Part shown: positions 22,601-34,100 of the stretch, one piece after another
How positions within the stretch are numbered: position 1 is the stretch's first letter
Layout of the letters: every line of letters begins with the position of its first letter
Assembly (NCBI RefSeq): GCF_023243075.1
Contig: NZ_JALKFZ020000164.1
Span: forward strand, 1-57,871
Reading direction: 5' to 3'
DNA from: Frankia sp. AiPa1
GTDB taxonomy: Bacteria > Actinomycetota > Actinomycetes > Frankiales > Frankiaceae
DNA: 57,871 nucleotides
Translations under genes and position numbers: made by a program
Notes under the pieces: model-generated
Told to the model about the DNA's origin: nothing
What the model saw: only the letters and a program-made list of their open reading frames with translations
The model's database searches: none

Positions 22601-25600
22601 AGGCCCTGCTCGGTGGTCAGAGCACGGATGCCCGTGCGGGCAAGGCGCGCCCGGTCGGTGTCGCCGAGGGCGGCGGTGAGGGTGCTGGTGTCGTGCCAGA
22701 GGCCCCAGGCGAGGCTTGTGGCGGGGAGGTGGTGGGTGTGGCGGTGGTGGGCGAGGGCGTCGAGGAAGGTGTTGGCGGCGGCGTAGTTGGCTTGGCCGGC
22801 GTTGCCGGTGAGGCCGGCCAGGGAGCTGTAGAGGATGAAGGCGCGCACGGTGGTGAGGTCGCGGGTGGCTTCGTGCAGGTTCCAGGCGCCGTCGATCTTG
22901 GGAGCGAGGACGGGTGCCAGCCGGTCGGGCGTGAGCGTGGTGAGAGTGGTGTCGTCGAGGACACCGGCGGTGTGGATGACGGCGGTGAGCGGGTGCGCGG
23001 GCGGGATGGCGGCGAGCAACGCGGCGAGCTCGTCGCGGTCGGTGATGTCGGTCGCGGTGATGGTGACGGTCGCGCCGAGGGCCGCGAGCTCCGCGTGCAG
23101 CGCGCGGGCCGCATCGTGCTGGGGGCCTTGGCGGCTGGTCAGGTGCAGGTGACGGACGCCGTGTCGGGAGACGAGGTGGCGGGCGAGGTGGCGGCCGAGG
23201 GTACCCAGGCCGCCGGTCACGAGCACGGTGCCGTCCGAGTCGATCCCCCACCCCCCCGCGCGGTTGGCGTAGGTCGGGCCGTCAACCCCGCGGTCCCCGG
23301 CCGCCCGGGTCAGGCGCGGGGTGTGGGCGGTGCCGGCGCGGACGGCGAGCTGGGGCTCGTCGGTGGCGAGGGCGGTGGCGAGCAGGTCGGGCAGCGCGTC
23401 GGCGGATGCCTGCTCCTCGTCGAGGTCGACGAGCAGGATTCGGTCGGGGTTCTCGCTCTGGGCGGTGCGGACGAGACCCCACAGCGGCGCGGCGGCCAGG
23501 TCGACGTCCTCGCCCGCCACACTGACCGCCCCCGAGGTCACGACCGCGAGGGTCGAGTCGGCGAAGCGGGGATCGGCGAGCCAGGCCTGGAGGAGACCGA
23601 GGGATTCGGTCAGAACCGCCCGTGCTCGCGCCGGTGGCTCCGGTAGCCGCGCCGGCCCGGTCGGCCCGGTCGACCCGGCCAGGGGCGCGACGAGCACCAG
23701 ACTCGGCGCTTCGGAGCCCGCGTCGACGCGGGCCGCGAGGTCGGCGAGGTCGGCGACGACGTCCACGTCGTGATCGCCGGCGCGGAGGGCGGCTTCGAGG
23801 AGATCTCGTTGGTCACCGCCCGGCACGCCCACCAGCGCCCATCGGCCCCGGCCCGATCCGTCCGGGCTGGCCGCCGCGGTTCCGGCCGCCGGCACGGCAG
23901 CGTTCAGGGGCGGCCAGGACAACGCGAACAGGGCGTCCGGGCTACCGGTTCCGGCCGCCTGGATCTGGTCGAAGCTCACCGGGCGCAGTGCCAGCTCAGC
24001 GACGGAGATCACCGGTGTGCCGGCCGTGTCCCAGCCGACCAGGGAGATCCGGTCCGGCCCGGAGCTGTCCGAGCCGGTGACCCGTAGCCGAACCCGCAGT
24101 GTCGCCGCGCCGGTGGCGTGCAGGCGCACTGCGCGCCAGACGAACGGCAACCGGGCGACGGTCACGCCGGCAACCTGCCGGCCGTTCTGGTTGGCAGCCG
24201 CCCGTCCGGCGTCATGCTGTCCGGCGTCGTGCTGGTCTCCGTCGTGCTGGTGGGCATCGTGCTGGTGGATGGCGGGCAGGCCGATGAGGTGCAGGGCGGC
24301 GTCGAGCAGGGCGGGATGCAGGCCGAAGGCGCCGGCGTCGCCCGCGGTGTCGGCGGGCAGGCTGACCTCGGCGAACAGGTCCTCGCCGTGCCGCCAGGCG
24401 GCCCGCAGCCCATGGAAGGCCGGCCCATAGCTGAGCCCGGTGGCGGCGAACCGGTCGTACAGGGCGTCGGTGGTCAGCGCGACCGCACCCTCGGGCGGCC
24501 ACACGCCGGCCGGGGAGACTCCGGCCCAGGTCTCCTCGTGCACCCCGATCGGTGCCGGCGACGCAGCCGGCGACTCGGCCGACGGCTGCGCCGACGATCC
24601 GGACTGGGCCCCGAGATGGGCCTCGAGCTGGGAGCCGTGTTGGGTCCCGAGCTGGGGGCTGTGCTGGGACCCGGACCCCGGGTCGGAGTCGAGCAGCACA
24701 CCGTGGGCGTGGCGGGTCCAGTCCGCCTCCGACACGTCCGGGTTCCCGTCCCCGTCCGGGTGGCCATCGGCGTGCCACGGGTGGGTGAGCCGGGAGTGCA
24801 CGCTCACCGGATGGCGCCCGCTCCGGTCCGCGGCACCGACGCGGACCTGCACCTGGGCCCCGCCGCGCTCCGGCAGGATCAGCGGCGCCTCGATGACCAG
24901 CTCCTCGAGGACATCGGCCCCGGCCTCGTCGCCGGCCCGGACCGCGAGCTCCACCAGCGCCGTTCCGGGCACGACCACGGAGCCGAAGACGACATGGTCG
25001 GCGAGCCATGGGTGGGTGCGCAGCGAAATCAGCCCGGTCAGGACCGATCCGTCCGCGTCCGCGAGTCGCAGCGTCGTCGCGAGCAGCGGGTGGCCCGCCG
25101 GGTGCAGCCCCAGCCCGCTGACGTCCCCGGCTGCGGTGGACGAGCCTTCCAGCCAGAACCGGCGGCGGGTGAACGCGTAGGTGGGCAGGTCGATGTGCCC
25201 GCCGGCGCGTGGCATGCAGGTGACGGCGGCGTCGAACCGGGCACCGCGGACGTGCGCCTGGGCCAGCGACGTGAGGAAGGTGGTGAGGCCGTCCTCCCCG
25301 CGCCGCAGTGACTCCACCACGGCGACCGGGCCAGCGAGCTCGGGAACGCTCTCGGCGATCTCGGTGACTGCCGCCGTGAGGATGGGGTGCGGGCTGATCT
25401 CGAGGAACAGGTCGTGGCCGGCATCGAGCAGGGCGCGGACGGCGGGTTCGAACTGGACCGGCTGGCGCAGGTTGGCGTACCAGTAGTCAGCGGTCAGCTC
25501 GGCGGCGTCGACCCAGTCGGCGGTGACGGTGGAAAGGATCGGGATGTCGGCCGGTCGTGGGTTGATCTCCCCCAGGGCGGCGAACACCTCGTCGCGGACC

Positions 25601-27999
25601 GCCTCGACGTGGGGCGAATGCGAGGCATAGCTGATCGGTATCCGACGGGTGCTGATCCCCTCGGCGCGCAGCTCCGCGGTGAACGCCTCGAGCACCGCCT
25701 GGCCCCCGGCGACCGCGGTGCTCGTCGGGCTGTTGCGCACGGCGATGTGCAGGCCACCCGCGCCGTCGCGGAACCGGGCCAGCCGGGTCTGCAACTCCTC
25801 GGCGGACAGCCGCACCGACACCAGACCGCTCCCGGCCGGGATGGTGTTCAGGACCCGGCCGCGCAGGGCGACGATGCGGGCGGCGTCCTCGAGGCTGAGG
25901 GCGCCGGCGATGTGCGCGGCGGCGATCTCGCCCTGGCTGTGGCCGACGACGGCCTTTGGGTGAACGCCGTGGTGCTGCCAGAGCCGCGCCAAGGCGACGA
26001 AGACCGCGAACAGGGCGGGTTGGACGATATCGTCCCGGTCGAGGGGTGGCGCGCCCGGCTCGTCCCGCAGGACGTCGAACAGATCCCAGTCGGTGTGCGG
26101 CCGCAGCGCGGCGGCGACGGCCGCGAGGTGCTCGGCGAAGACGGGGCTTGCGGCGAGCAGCCCGCGGGCCATCCCCGGCCACTGACTGCCCTGCCCGGGG
26201 AAGACGAACACGGTGGTCGCGCTGGTGTCGGCGACGCCGCGCACGATCCGCGCACCGCTCGCACCGCTCGGCGCGGTCGGTGCGTCGGGGCCGGCCAGCG
26301 TGGCCAGCCCGGCCCGGAAACCCGGCAGGTCTTCGGCGACGATCACCGCCCGGTGCTCAAGCGCTGCCCGGCGGGCGGTGAGCGAGTACCCGATGTCGCC
26401 CAGGTCGAGGCCAGGACGGGCCTCGACGAACGCGCCGAGCCGCGCCGCCTGCGCCCGCAGCGCGTCCGCCGTCCGTGCCGAGACCACCCACGGCAGCACC
26501 GTCGACCCGCCCAGCCCGAGCGTCCCCTCCCGCTCCCCGGACGCTGCCGGCGGCAGCGTTGGCGGGATGGCGGGGGTGCCGGTGCCGGTGCCGGTGCCCC
26601 TGGGGGTGGGGGTGGGGTGTTCGAGGATGAGGTGGGCGTTGGTGCCGCTGATGCCGAAGGCTGAGACGGCGGCGCGGCGTGGGCGGTCGTCGGCGGTGGT
26701 GGGCCAGTCGGTGGGTTCGGTGAGCAGGGCGACGTTGCCGGTGGTCCAGTCGACGTGGGGGCTGGGCGCGTCGAGGTGCAGCGTTCGGGGCAGTCGGCCG
26801 TGGTCCATCGCGCTGATCAGCTTGATGATGCCGGCGACGCCGGCGGCGGCCTGGGTGTGGCCGATGTTGGATTTGATCGAGCCGAGGTGCAGGGGTCGGT
26901 GGTCGGGGCGGTTCTGGCCGTAGGTGGCGAGGATGGCCTGGGCTTCGATGGGGTCGCCGAGGGCGGTGCCGGTGCCGTGGGCTTCGACGGCGTCGATGTC
27001 GGTGGGGGTGAGTCCGGCGGCGGTGAGGGCGGCGCGGATGACCCTTTGCTGCGACGGCCCGTTCGGCGCGGTGAGCTGGCTGGACTGCCCGTCCGAGTTC
27101 ACCGCGCTGCCGCGGATCAGGGCGAGGACCCGGTGCCCGCGCCGGTGGGCGTCGGAGAGCCGTTCCAGCACGAGCAGGCCCGCGCCCTCTCCCCAGGCCG
27201 TCCCGTCGGCGGCGGCGGCGAACGGCTTGCATCGGCCGTCCGGGGCGAGGCCGCGCTGGCGGGAGAACTCGACGAACATGCCAGGGGAGGACATGACGGT
27301 GACCCCGCCGGCGAGCGCGAGGTCGCACTCGCCGGCGCGCAGTGCCTGGCCGGCCAGGTGGATCGCGACCAGTGACGAGGAGCAGGCGGTGTCGACGGTG
27401 ACCGCCGGTCCCTCCAGCCCCAGCGTGTACGCGACCCGCCCGGAGGCGACCGAGGTCATGCTGCCGGTCAGGACATAACCGCCGTAGCCGTCCGGTGCGT
27501 CGGCCAGCCGGGTGCCGTAATCGTGCGGGGTGACGCCGGCGAACACCCCGGTGGAGCTGCCGCGCAGCGAGGTCGGGTCGATGCCGGCCCGCTCCAGCGC
27601 CTCCCACGCTGTCTCCAGCAGCAGGCGCTGCTGCGGGTCGATGGCGAGCGCCTCCCGTGGGGAGATCCCGAAGAACTCGGCGTCGAAGGTGTCCGCGTCG
27701 TGCAGGAAGCCGCCCTCGCGGGCGTAGGTGTGGCCGACCCGGTCGGGGTCGGCGTCATAGAGGCCGTCGACATCCCAGCCGCGGTTGGTGGGGAAGGGGG
27801 TGATCGCGTCCCGTTCGCCGTCGACGAGTTCCCACAGCTGCTCGGGTGAGCTCACGGCGCCCGGATAGCGGCAGCCGATCCCGACGATCGCGATCGGTTC
27901 CCGCCGGGAAGCCTCGGTCTCCCGCAGCCGTGCGCGGGTCTGGTGCAGGTCCGCGGCGACCCGGTTGAGGTATTCGCGAAGCTTCTGTTCGTTCGCCAT
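16696..27999 (-). CDS. Modular type I PKS, modules 2 and 3 (PKS-B)
   Basis: This 3767-aa protein carries two extension modules. Module 2: docking helix (1-33), KS (Cys205), AT (GHSQG near 686, YASH near 791, methylmalonyl), DH (HVVFG...P near 1000, DAALH near 1229), KR (TGGLGTLG near 1588, LDD motif, Tyr near 1736), ACP (GLDSL near 1914), predicted trisubstituted alkene. A repeat-rich linker (1966-2008) follows. Module 3: KS (Cys near 2202), AT (GHSLG near 2679, HAFH near 2784, malonyl), no DH, KR (TGGTGALG near 3329, Tyr near 3474), ACP (GFDSL near 3645), leaving a hydroxyl. This KR keeps the Asp of the LDD region (VED) and lacks the A-type Trp, so B-type is weakly favoured. The C-terminus has a docking helix pair. 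The module 2 KS has GQSSQ where the other extension KS domains have GASNG. ATG 27999 has GAGAAGG upstream, 110 bp after PKS-A. Confidence 0.95.
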   Translation of the reverse strand: MANEQKLREYLNRVAADLHQTRARLRETEASRREPIAIVGIGCRYPGAVSSPEQLWELVDGERDAITPFPTNRGWDVDGLYDADPDRVGHTYAREGGFLHDADTFDAEFFGISPREALAIDPQQRLLLETAWEALERAGIDPTSLRGSSTGVFAGVTPHDYGTRLADAPDGYGGYVLTGSMTSVASGRVAYTLGLEGPAVTVDTACSSSLVAIHLAGQALRAGECDLALAGGVTVMSSPGMFVEFSRQRGLAPDGRCKPFAAAADGTAWGEGAGLLVLERLSDAHRRGHRVLALIRGSAVNSDGQSSQLTAPNGPSQQRVIRAALTAAGLTPTDIDAVEAHGTGTALGDPIEAQAILATYGQNRPDHRPLHLGSIKSNIGHTQAAAGVAGIIKLISAMDHGRLPRTLHLDAPSPHVDWTTGNVALLTEPTDWPTTADDRPRRAAVSAFGISGTNAHLILEHPTPTPRGTGTGTGTPAIPPTLPPAASGEREGTLGLGGSTVLPWVVSARTADALRAQAARLGAFVEARPGLDLGDIGYSLTARRAALEHRAVIVAEDLPGFRAGLATLAGPDAPTAPSGASGARIVRGVADTSATTVFVFPGQGSQWPGMARGLLAASPVFAEHLAAVAAALRPHTDWDLFDVLRDEPGAPPLDRDDIVQPALFAVFVALARLWQHHGVHPKAVVGHSQGEIAAAHIAGALSLEDAARIVALRGRVLNTIPAGSGLVSVRLSAEELQTRLARFRDGAGGLHIAVRNSPTSTAVAGGQAVLEAFTAELRAEGISTRRIPISYASHSPHVEAVRDEVFAALGEINPRPADIPILSTVTADWVDAAELTADYWYANLRQPVQFEPAVRALLDAGHDLFLEISPHPILTAAVTEIAESVPELAGPVAVVESLRRGEDGLTTFLTSLAQAHVRGARFDAAVTCMPRAGGHIDLPTYAFTRRRFWLEGSSTAAGDVSGLGLHPAGHPLLATTLRLADADGSVLTGLISLRTHPWLADHVVFGSVVVPGTALVELAVRAGDEAGADVLEELVIEAPLILPERGGAQVQVRVGAADRSGRHPVSVHSRLTHPWHADGHPDGDGNPDVSEADWTRHAHGVLLDSDPGSGSQHSPQLGTQHGSQLEAHLGAQSGSSAQPSAESPAASPAPIGVHEETWAGVSPAGVWPPEGAVALTTDALYDRFAATGLSYGPAFHGLRAAWRHGEDLFAEVSLPADTAGDAGAFGLHPALLDAALHLIGLPAIHQHDAHQHDGDQHDAGQHDAGRAAANQNGRQVAGVTVARLPFVWRAVRLHATGAATLRVRLRVTGSDSSGPDRISLVGWDTAGTPVISVAELALRPVSFDQIQAAGTGSPDALFALSWPPLNAAVPAAGTAAASPDGSGRGRWALVGVPGGDQRDLLEAALRAGDHDVDVVADLADLAARVDAGSEAPSLVLVAPLAGSTGPTGPARLPEPPARARAVLTESLGLLQAWLADPRFADSTLAVVTSGAVSVAGEDVDLAAAPLWGLVRTAQSENPDRILLVDLDEEQASADALPDLLATALATDEPQLAVRAGTAHTPRLTRAAGDRGVDGPTYANRAGGWGIDSDGTVLVTGGLGTLGRHLARHLVSRHGVRHLHLTSRQGPQHDAARALHAELAALGATVTITATDITDRDELAALLAAIPPAHPLTAVIHTAGVLDDTTLTTLTPDRLAPVLAPKIDGAWNLHEATRDLTTVRAFILYSSLAGLTGNAGQANYAAANTFLDALAHHRHTHHLPATSLAWGLWHDTSTLTAALGDTDRARLARTGIRALTTEQGLALFDSAARRAEAVLAAVPLDLAAVRARAAEHGIPPLLRVLVRPVRRAAATAGAAGAADPASALSGSDLAGRLAGLDADDRYAAVLAFVRAELAAVLGSAADESIAEDRAFSTVGLDSLTAIELRNRLNAATGLRLPATLTFDHPNLGALARLLDHSLADTATATGGHRAAQDDRAAQDDRAAQDDRAAKNGRAGRNGRAGRNGRAARNAPGAAASTTGEAGGSGAPGTDDDLIAIVGMACRLPGGVSTPEQLWELVVSGTDAISTFPTNRGWDLVGLYDPDPDASGHSYTRHGGFLHDAADFDAEFFGITPREALATDPQQRLLLETAWEAIERAGIDPTDLRGSTTGVYVGVMYHDYGTKLRAVPPDLEGYLGTGVAGSVASGRVAYTFGFEGPAVTIDTACSSSLVAVHLAAAALRSGEADLALAGGVAVMATPTEFVEFSRQRGLAPDGRCKAFSAHADGTGWAEGASMLLLERLGDARARNHPILAVVRGSAVNQDGASNGLTAPNGPAQQRVIRTALADSGLGAADVDAVEAHGTGTPLGDPIEAQAILATYGQDRPADQPVWLGSLKSNIGHTQAAAGTAGIIKTVLALHHATLPSTLHADVPTPHVDWSDGAVTLLTENQPWPQTGRPRRAAVSSFGISGTNAHVILEQAPDHSGSDELDADVPVPAAQPSQPSQPSPGDLVAAPVLVPLSARSGPALRGQARRLAIHLRAVTEGTSGRLAVERLAQALATRTAFAHRAVALASDEASLLDTLDALAQGQPSAGVVTGAVVGSGGPLAFLFSGQGSQYPGMGHGLYTTHPVYTAALDEVAAAFDPHLDRPLLSVLHADPHGPDAALIHQTAWTQPTLFAFQVALHRTLAFHGIAPDYLIGHSLGEITAAHLAGVLALPDAALLVATRARLLGSLPDGGAMLSVHADEPTTRALLDDHPWLDGIGAVDIAALNSPTNTVLAGPRTTLDALADAATARGLRTRHLTVSHAFHSPLTEPILDDFLATAGSVTYHAPTIPIISNLTGALATPEQLTSPGYWIRHVRHTVRFAAGVTTLAELGVTTYLELGPDTTLTTLTTQTLASRDDATRDSTGGDSTGSRRGGATVIPTLRRRHPSAVTLATALATLHVHGHTPTSTTLTPSADDQSGPRDQGDAAGRDRFGLHPRHLAATLPTYAFQRQRYWLEDRPEVPALPAPPAAASPSEAVGAEFWAAVGRADAATLAGTLGISDPGDQTALATVLPALGSWWNRRVVDTTANSWRYRLTWRPVPLDAPDPDEAAAAFRRPDADAPRRAGSWLVVVPARHRDHPRVDLARQALTHEDVEVRILAVDPSAADRASLAAELGRLAPGAHEGHAAQRVPGAPEPAGEPLAGVLSLLSLDDTPLPQAPSTPSGFAATVALLQALLDVGHGSGPGSGPGSGLAVPLWVVTGAAVAASAADTVIRPAEALLWGFGAIAAVEHPDQWGGLVDLPEQPGPHTADQLAAALRGETGESELAIRPSGLLARRLEPAAEPASPGTPSAETEPRSWAPRGTVLVTGGTGALGQHVARWLAQAGTPHLLLTSRRGPEAPGAAELTAQLEELGAQVTIAAVDVADRDALSRLLDGLPPRLPLRAVVHTAAVVEDGLLAELTPAQIDAVLRVKVDGARNLHELTAGTDLDAFVLFSSIAGSAGVPGQGNYAPGNAYLDALAHHRRAAGLPGTSIAWGQWTGEGLADEAAQRTLARYGLRGMDPEPALRALAGALDHDETHLAVLDADWSAFYRARPHPLVHDLPVVAAERAAQAARAATVGTDGAGTARPDLAARLAGLDGTQRRVELLTLVRGHVAAVQGLARPDQVDVDRGFRDQGFDSLAAVNLRNLLIGETGLPLPVSLIFDYPSASALTDFLLDELVPAEPTGLSVVLTEIDRLEVALDAALVTGPDRSAAVDRLQDLLARLRTPADAPAEPAVAAELSDASDAELIDFIGKTLGIS
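18351..18386. repeat. In-frame 12-bp repeat in the module 3 KR region
   Basis: Three copies of ggccggaacctg, the last degenerate, encode a Gly-Ser-Gly-Pro tract in the non-catalytic half of the module 3 ketoreductase. The frame is kept. Confidence 0.65.
20548..20574. repeat. In-frame 9-bp repeat in the module 3 KS-AT linker
   Basis: Three exact copies of cgacggctg encode Gln-Pro-Ser repeats between the KS and AT domains of module 3. It is short and linker-located. Confidence 0.65.
21976..22101. repeat. Seven-copy 18-bp minisatellite between modules 2 and 3
   Basis: Seven contiguous 18-bp units encode six-residue repeats of two kinds, RAAQDD-like and RAGRNG-like, in the inter-module linker of PKS-B between the module 2 ACP and the module 3 KS. 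Adjacent units 21994-22011 and 22012-22029 are identical, as are 22048-22065 and 22066-22083. The result is a charged spacer of about 42 residues. Confidence 0.9.
22655..22902. repeat. 248-bp perfect repeat, copy in the module 2 KR
   Basis: Partner of 11166-11413. The copies lie in different genes of the same operon, in direct orientation about 11.5 kb apart, so recombination between them could delete modules. Confidence 0.9.
24206..24265. repeat. 15-bp repeat encoding a His/Gln/Asp insert in the module 2 DH
   Basis: Four 15-bp units encode a QHDxx-type tract (residues about 1243-1268 of PKS-B) immediately after the second DH motif (DAALH). Other DH domains in the cluster lack this insert. 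His and Asp clustering could bind metal, but slippage in a loop is the simpler reading. Confidence 0.75.
26836..27609. repeat. KS block shared with module 1 (copy in the module 2 KS)
   Basis: Within this stretch 26836-27012 (177 bp) and 27336-27609 (274 bp) match 34233-34409 and 34733-35006 without a mismatch, all at the same offset of 7397 bp. The DNA between is diverged. The 274-bp block spans the active-site Cys region. Confidence 0.9.
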
Positions 28000-28109
28000 T
28001 GCTCAGCCTTCTCGGGACGCGGGGGCAAAGGACGCGGGCACAGCGGACGCGCTGGCAAGGGTCGCGGAGGGAGGTGACGCGGGGGCGGGGCAGGGCGCGG
28101 GACGGCGGG
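28000..28109. other. Spacer between PKS-A and PKS-B
   Basis: A 110-bp gap with imperfect gacgcggg-type repeats and no hairpin strong enough to argue against readthrough. It is the longest gap inside the PKS operon. The ribosome site for PKS-B (GAGAAGG) lies at its left edge. Confidence 0.6.
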
Positions 28110-31100
28110 TCATGCCAGCCCCAGCTCGCGGTCGATGAGGTCGAAGATCTCGTCATCGTCGGCGCTGCTGATCTGCGCGCTGAACCCGTCGGTGTCGTCG
28201 ACGCTGTCGGCGTCGTCGAGCGCGATCGGGAAACCGTCGACCGTCATCTGGGCCGGACCGTCGGTCGTGGTCCTGGGTGCGGTTGTCGGGAGGAACGTGG
28301 CTGCCGCCGGGGTGTCGGGCGTAGCGGTGGATGCCGCGGGAAGCGCCGCGGGAAAAAGGGTGTCCCGCAGATGGGTGGCGAGCAGCGTTGGTGTCGGATG
28401 GTCGAACAGCAGGGTGGTCGACAGGTGCGTGCCGGTCTCCCTGGTCAGCCGGTTGCGCAGCTCGATCGCGCTCAGCGAGTCGAACGCGGACTCCAGGAAT
28501 CCCCGGTCGGGACGGATCGCCGCGGCCGAGGTGTGCCCGAGGATCTCGGCCGCGGTGGTGCGCACCAGCGTCAGCAGGCTGCGGTGCTGCTCCTCGGCGG
28601 GTCGCCCGCGCAGTCGCTCGACCAGCGCGTCCGCCCGGTTCCGCGCCGGTGCGCCGTTGCCCGTGGCCGGCGTGCCGGCTGCCCCCAGCCCGTCATCGTG
28701 GCTGGTGCGCGGCCCGGAACCTGGCGCCGCACCACGCAGGGCTGCGGCGCGCAGCCCGTCCCACAGCGGGCTGGTGGCAGGTCCCCCCGTCCCGCTGCGG
28801 TCGGGGGGCCGCAGCCGCGCCGGGATGAGCAGCGCCTCGGCACCGGCAGCAGGGACGACGCCGGCATCCAGGACGCGGTCGAACAGCGCGAGACCCTCGG
28901 CGGTGGACATCGGCGCGATGCCGGCCCGGGCCATGCGGGCCTGGTCGGCCGCGGACAGGTGCCCGGCCATCCCACCCGCCTCGGCCCAGTGCCCCCAGGC
29001 CAGCGAGACGGCGGGCAGGCCGGCCGCGCGCCGGTGCTGGGCCAGGGCGTCGAGGAACGTGTTCGCCGCGGTGTAGTTGGCCTGGCCGGCGGATCCGAGC
29101 AGGCCGGTGACCGAGGAGAACAGCACGAACGCGGCGAGGTCCAGCCCCTCGGTCGCCACGTGGAGCTGCCACGCGCCATCCACCTTCGGCCGCAGGACGG
29201 TGTGCAGCGTGGCCGGGTCGAGGGAGGTCAGTACGGCGTCGGCGAGCACGCCGCCGGTGTGCACGACCGCGGTGAGCGGATGGTCCGCGGGCACGGCCGC
29301 GAGCAGGCGCCGCACGTCGCTCGGCTCGCTGACGTCGGCCGCGAGGACCGTGACATCCGCGCCCGCCGCGAGCAGCTGGGTGGCCAGTTCCCCGGCGCCC
29401 GGCGCGTCGGGGCCGCGGCGACTGGCCAGCAGCAGGTGCCGCACCCCGTGGTGGGAGACCAGCCGGCGAGCGGCGAGCGCGCCGAGGCTGCCCGTCCCGC
29501 CGGTGACCAGCACTGTGCCCGTCGGGTCGAGCGGCCGCGGCAAGGTGAGCACGAGTTTGCCGGTGTGTCGGGCCAGGCTGAGCTGGCGCAACGCCTGACC
29601 GGCGTGCCGGACGTCGAAGCTCGCTGTCGGCAGGGGCGTGAGCGCGCCGGTGGCGAACAGGTCGGTGAGGTCGGCGAGCATCGCGCCGACCCGCTCGGGA
29701 TCCACGTCGAACAGGTCGAACGCCTGGTAGGTGGTGCCGGGGTGCTCGGCTGCGACCGTGGCCGGATCGCGCTGGTCGGTCTTGCCCATCTCGATGAAGC
29801 GCCCGCCGGTCGTCAGCAGCCGCAGCGAGGCGTCGGTGAAGTCCCCGGCCAGGGCGTTGAGTACCACGTCGACCCCGCGCCCGCCGGTCGCGGCGCGGAC
29901 GGTGTCGGCGAACTCCAGGGTCCGCGAGGACGCGATGTGGGCGTCGTCGAGGCCGTGGTCCCGCAGGACCGGCCACTTCGCCGGGCTCGCCGTCCCGAAC
30001 ACCTCGGCCCCCCGCTGCCGGGCAAGCTGGACGGCCGCCTGCCCGACCCCGCCGGTGGCGGCGTGGATGAGTACTCTCTCGCCGGCCCGAAGCCCGGCCA
30101 GCCCCACCAGGCCGTGATATGCCGTGAGGAACGCGACTGGTGTGCCCGCCGCCTGGCCGAACGTCCAGCCAGGCGGGATCACGGTCAGCAGCCGGCGGTC
30201 GGTCACCGCCAGCGGGCCGAGGGTGCCCTGGATCAGACCCATCACCCGGTCGCCGGGCGCGAGGTCCCGCACCGCCGTCCCGATCTCGACGACGACGCCG
30301 GCACCCTCCGCGCCGATGCGTGCCCCGCCCGGGTACATGCCCAGGCTGATCAGCACGTCGCGGAAGTTCAGGCCTGCCGCGCGCAGGGCGACCCGCACCT
30401 CGCGTGGACCCAGCCGCCGGTGGGCGTCCGGTTCGGGCAGCAGCGCCAGGTTGTCCAGGGAGCCGGCTGCGGTGACGTCGAGCCGCCAGGCGTCCACCCC
30501 CGCCGGCGGCGCCAGGGCGCCGGCGGGGGTGGACGCGTCACCGGGGGAGCCGTCAACCGGAACAAGCCGTGGATGGCGGATCTCCCCGTCGCGCACCGCC
30601 AGCTCGCTGTGCTCCGCCTCCTGGGCGCCCAGCAGGGCCAGCGCACGGGCCACAGCCGGTGACGAGCCGAGGTCGCGGTCGAGGTCGCGGTTGAGGTCGA
30701 GGTCGAGGTCGAGCAGCGCAAGCCGGCCGGGATGCTCCGCGCGGGCGCTGCGGACCAGACCCCACACCCCCGCCGCAGCCAGGTCCAGGACGTCCTCGCC
30801 GGGACCTGCGGCGATGGCCCGTTCGGTCACGAGGACCAGACGGGACGCGGCGAACCGGTCGTCGGTCAGCCAGTCGCGCAGCAGGCGCAGGGCCGCCGCG
30901 AGAGCCGTGTGCGTCGCCGGCACCACCCCCGGCTCGGGCAGCCGCGACCCCTGCCCGCCCGAAAGCCGATGGACGATCAGCCGGGGCAGCGAGCCGTCGG
31001 CATCCAGCACCGCTCGCAACGCGTCCAGGCCGGAGATCTCCACGGCATCGGCGGCGACAGCCCGAGTGACATCGGCGGCGACATCGAAAGCGACATTCGC

Positions 31101-34100
31101 GGTGGCATCGCCGACGACATCGACGATGCCGGCCAGGGCATTCCTCGCCGGGCGATCCGCGGCGTCGGATGTCTGGGGCGCCGTCTCGTCGGCGGGAGCG
31201 TCCAGCACCGGCCATTCCAGCCGGAACAACCCGTTCCCGGCCGTGGCGCGCGGCGCCACGGCCCGAAGCCCGGCCTCGACGAGCGTCTGGGTGGCCACCG
31301 GGCGCAGGGTCAGACCGCCGACCGTGGCGACGGGTGTGTCGTTCGGGTCGGTCAGGGTGAGCGTGACCGTGTCCGCGCCGACCGGGCAGACCCGGACCCG
31401 CAGCTCGGTGGCGCCGCGGGCCGCCCCCGTCACATCACGCCAGGCGAAGGGCAGACGGATCTGTTCCGCGCCCACCGCGGCGGCCAGCTGCGGCGTCTGC
31501 GTTCCAGGGGTCGGCTGCGGTGTCGGTGTTCCGCCAGCTGGCTGTGCCGCGGCGGCCGGCTGTGGTGTCGTGGCTGCCTGTGCCGTCGTGGCCGGTGACA
31601 GCAGCCCGACGACCGCGTGCAGCGCCGCGTCGAACAACGCCGGATGGATCGCGAACCGGCCCGCCTGCCCCCCGGGGCCTTCCGCTGCCGCCGGCAGTCG
31701 CACCTCGGCCAGGATCTCCTCGCCCGATCGCCACGCCGCCCGAAGTCCGCGGAACGCGGGCCCGTACTGATAGCCATCGGCGCTCAGCCGCGGGTAGAGG
31801 CCGCTGACGTCGACCGGGACAGCGTCGGGGGGCGGCCACAGGCCTTCGCCGTGCGCTGATCCGGCCGCGCCCGCTTGGCTCACCGCGCCCGCCTCGTCCG
31901 TCTCGTCCGTCGCATCCGCTGCGATGCCCGCAGTCACTGCGTCGGCCGTGCTTGTCGCGGGTGTGCGGGGCTGCGGCAGGCGAAGGGAGGCGGCGGTCTC
32001 GGTGGTGCGCAGCGAACCGGTCGCGTGGCGCTGCCACGGAGACGGCGTGCCCGCCTCGCCGTCTCCCGGGCGTGCGTCGGCCGGACGCGAGTAGATCGTC
32101 ACCGGGCGTCGCGGGCCGTCGCCAGCCGGTTCGGCCGGTCCCACCAGCACCTGCAGGTCGGTCGAGCCCTCGGTCGACAGAACCAGGGGGGTGATCAGCA
32201 CGAGCTCCTCGACCCGGCCGGCGCCAGCCCGCAGCCCCGCGGTGAGGGCGAGGTCGACGAACGCGGTCCCCGGCAGCAGCACCAGGGCGCCCGTCACCGG
32301 ATCTCCTACCGCATGGTCCGCCAGCCACGGCAGCGCGGCCGGGTCCAGGCTTCCGGTGAACGCCAGACTGCCATCGGCGAGCTCGACGGACCCGGTCAGC
32401 AGCGGGTGGTCGGCGCTCGTCTCGCCGGCCGTGGCGCGGGATGCGCCGCCTGCCGGTACAGGAGCCACCAGCCAGTGGCGTTGCCGCTGGAACGGGTAGG
32501 TGGGCAGCGCGGTCGGGCGGACCGGATGGCCGCCGAACGCCGCCGCCCAGTCCAGGCTCGGCACGGCGCCCTCCACGTGCAGGCGGGCCAGCGCGGCCGT
32601 GACCGTGCGCGTCTCGGGGCGCTTGGCGCGCAGCAATGCGACGACCGTGGGCGCGGTTGCGGGCGCGCCGGCGAGTGCCGGATCGGCTTGCTCGCCCGGG
32701 GTCTGCTCGGCCTGGATGCGTTCGGCCAGAGTCTGTTCGGCCAGCGCCGCGAGCACCGCGTCCGGCCCAAGCTCGACGAACGCGGTGACGCCCTGCGCGG
32801 CGAGGGTGCGTATGCCATCACCGAAGCGGACGGTCCCGCGCAGGTGGCGCACCCAGTAGTCGGGATCGGTCAGCTCGGCGTCGGTCGCGACCAGACCGGT
32901 GACGTTGGAGACGATCGGGATCGTCGGCGGGTGCAGGGCCAGGGTGCCCAGCACCCGGCGGTACTCGTCGAGGACCGGGTCCAGGTGCGCGCTGTGGAAG
33001 GCGTGGCTGACCCGCAGCCGGCGCACCCGTCGCCCCTCCTGCTGCCACCGGTGGGAGAGCTCGTCGACCGCCTCGGCGTCACCGGAGAGCACGACCGAGC
33101 GCGGACCGTTGACCGCGGCGAGGTCCACCGCCGCCCCGGCCGGCCCGGCGTGCGCGAGCAGCGCGGCGACCTCGGCCTCGGTGCCCTCCAGCACCGCCAT
33201 CGCGCCCAGGGCGGGGACCGCCTGCATCAGCCGCCCCCGCGCCGCCACCAGGGCGGCCGCGTCGGGCAGGCCGAGCACTCCCGAGAGATGCGCGGCGGTC
33301 AGTTCGCCCACCGAGTGCCCAAGGAACCGGTCGGGGCGCAGGCCGAACGATTCCACCAGCCGGTAGAGCGCCACCTCAAGGGCGAACAACGCCGGCTGGG
33401 TGTAGGCGGTCGCGTCGAGGTCCGCCGCCGCGGCCGAACCCGGCTCGGCGAACAGCAGCTCGCGTACCGGCCGGCCGAGCGCCGGGTCAAGATACTCGGC
33501 GACCTCGTCGAGCGCCGTCGCGAACACCCCGAAGGTTGAATACAGCTCCCGGCCGGCCCCGGGCCGCTGGCTGCCCTGCCCGGTGAACAGGAACGCGACC
33601 CGCCCCGGAGGTGTGTCGGCCACGCCGCTGACGACCTGCGCGGCCGGGTCACCCACGGCCACGGCCCGGATTCCGTCGAGCTGTTCGTCGGGGCCGGCGC
33701 CGAGCACGACTGCCCGATGTGCCAGTACCGCCCGGGTGGTGGCCAGCGCGTACCCGATGTCCGCAACCGACGGTCGGGCGGGCGGCGGTGCCTGCGCCGC
33801 GGTCGTGACCCGTTCGACGAGCCGGCCCGCGACCGCGCGCAGCGCGGCCTCAGAGTGGCCGCTGAGCACCCAGGGCAGCACCGGCCCGCTCCCGCCTGCC
33901 AGCCCGCTCCCGCCTGCCGGCCCGCTCCCGCCTGCCGGCCCGCGCTGCGTGCCGCTCACAGCGCCCGTCGTCTCGGCAGCGCCAGCCGTCTCGAGGCCGC
34001 CAGCCGTTACCTCGAGGATGAGGTGGGCGTTGGTGCCGCTGATGCCGAAGGCTGAGACGGCGGCGCGGCGTGGGCGGTCGTCGGTGGTGGTGGTGGTGGG

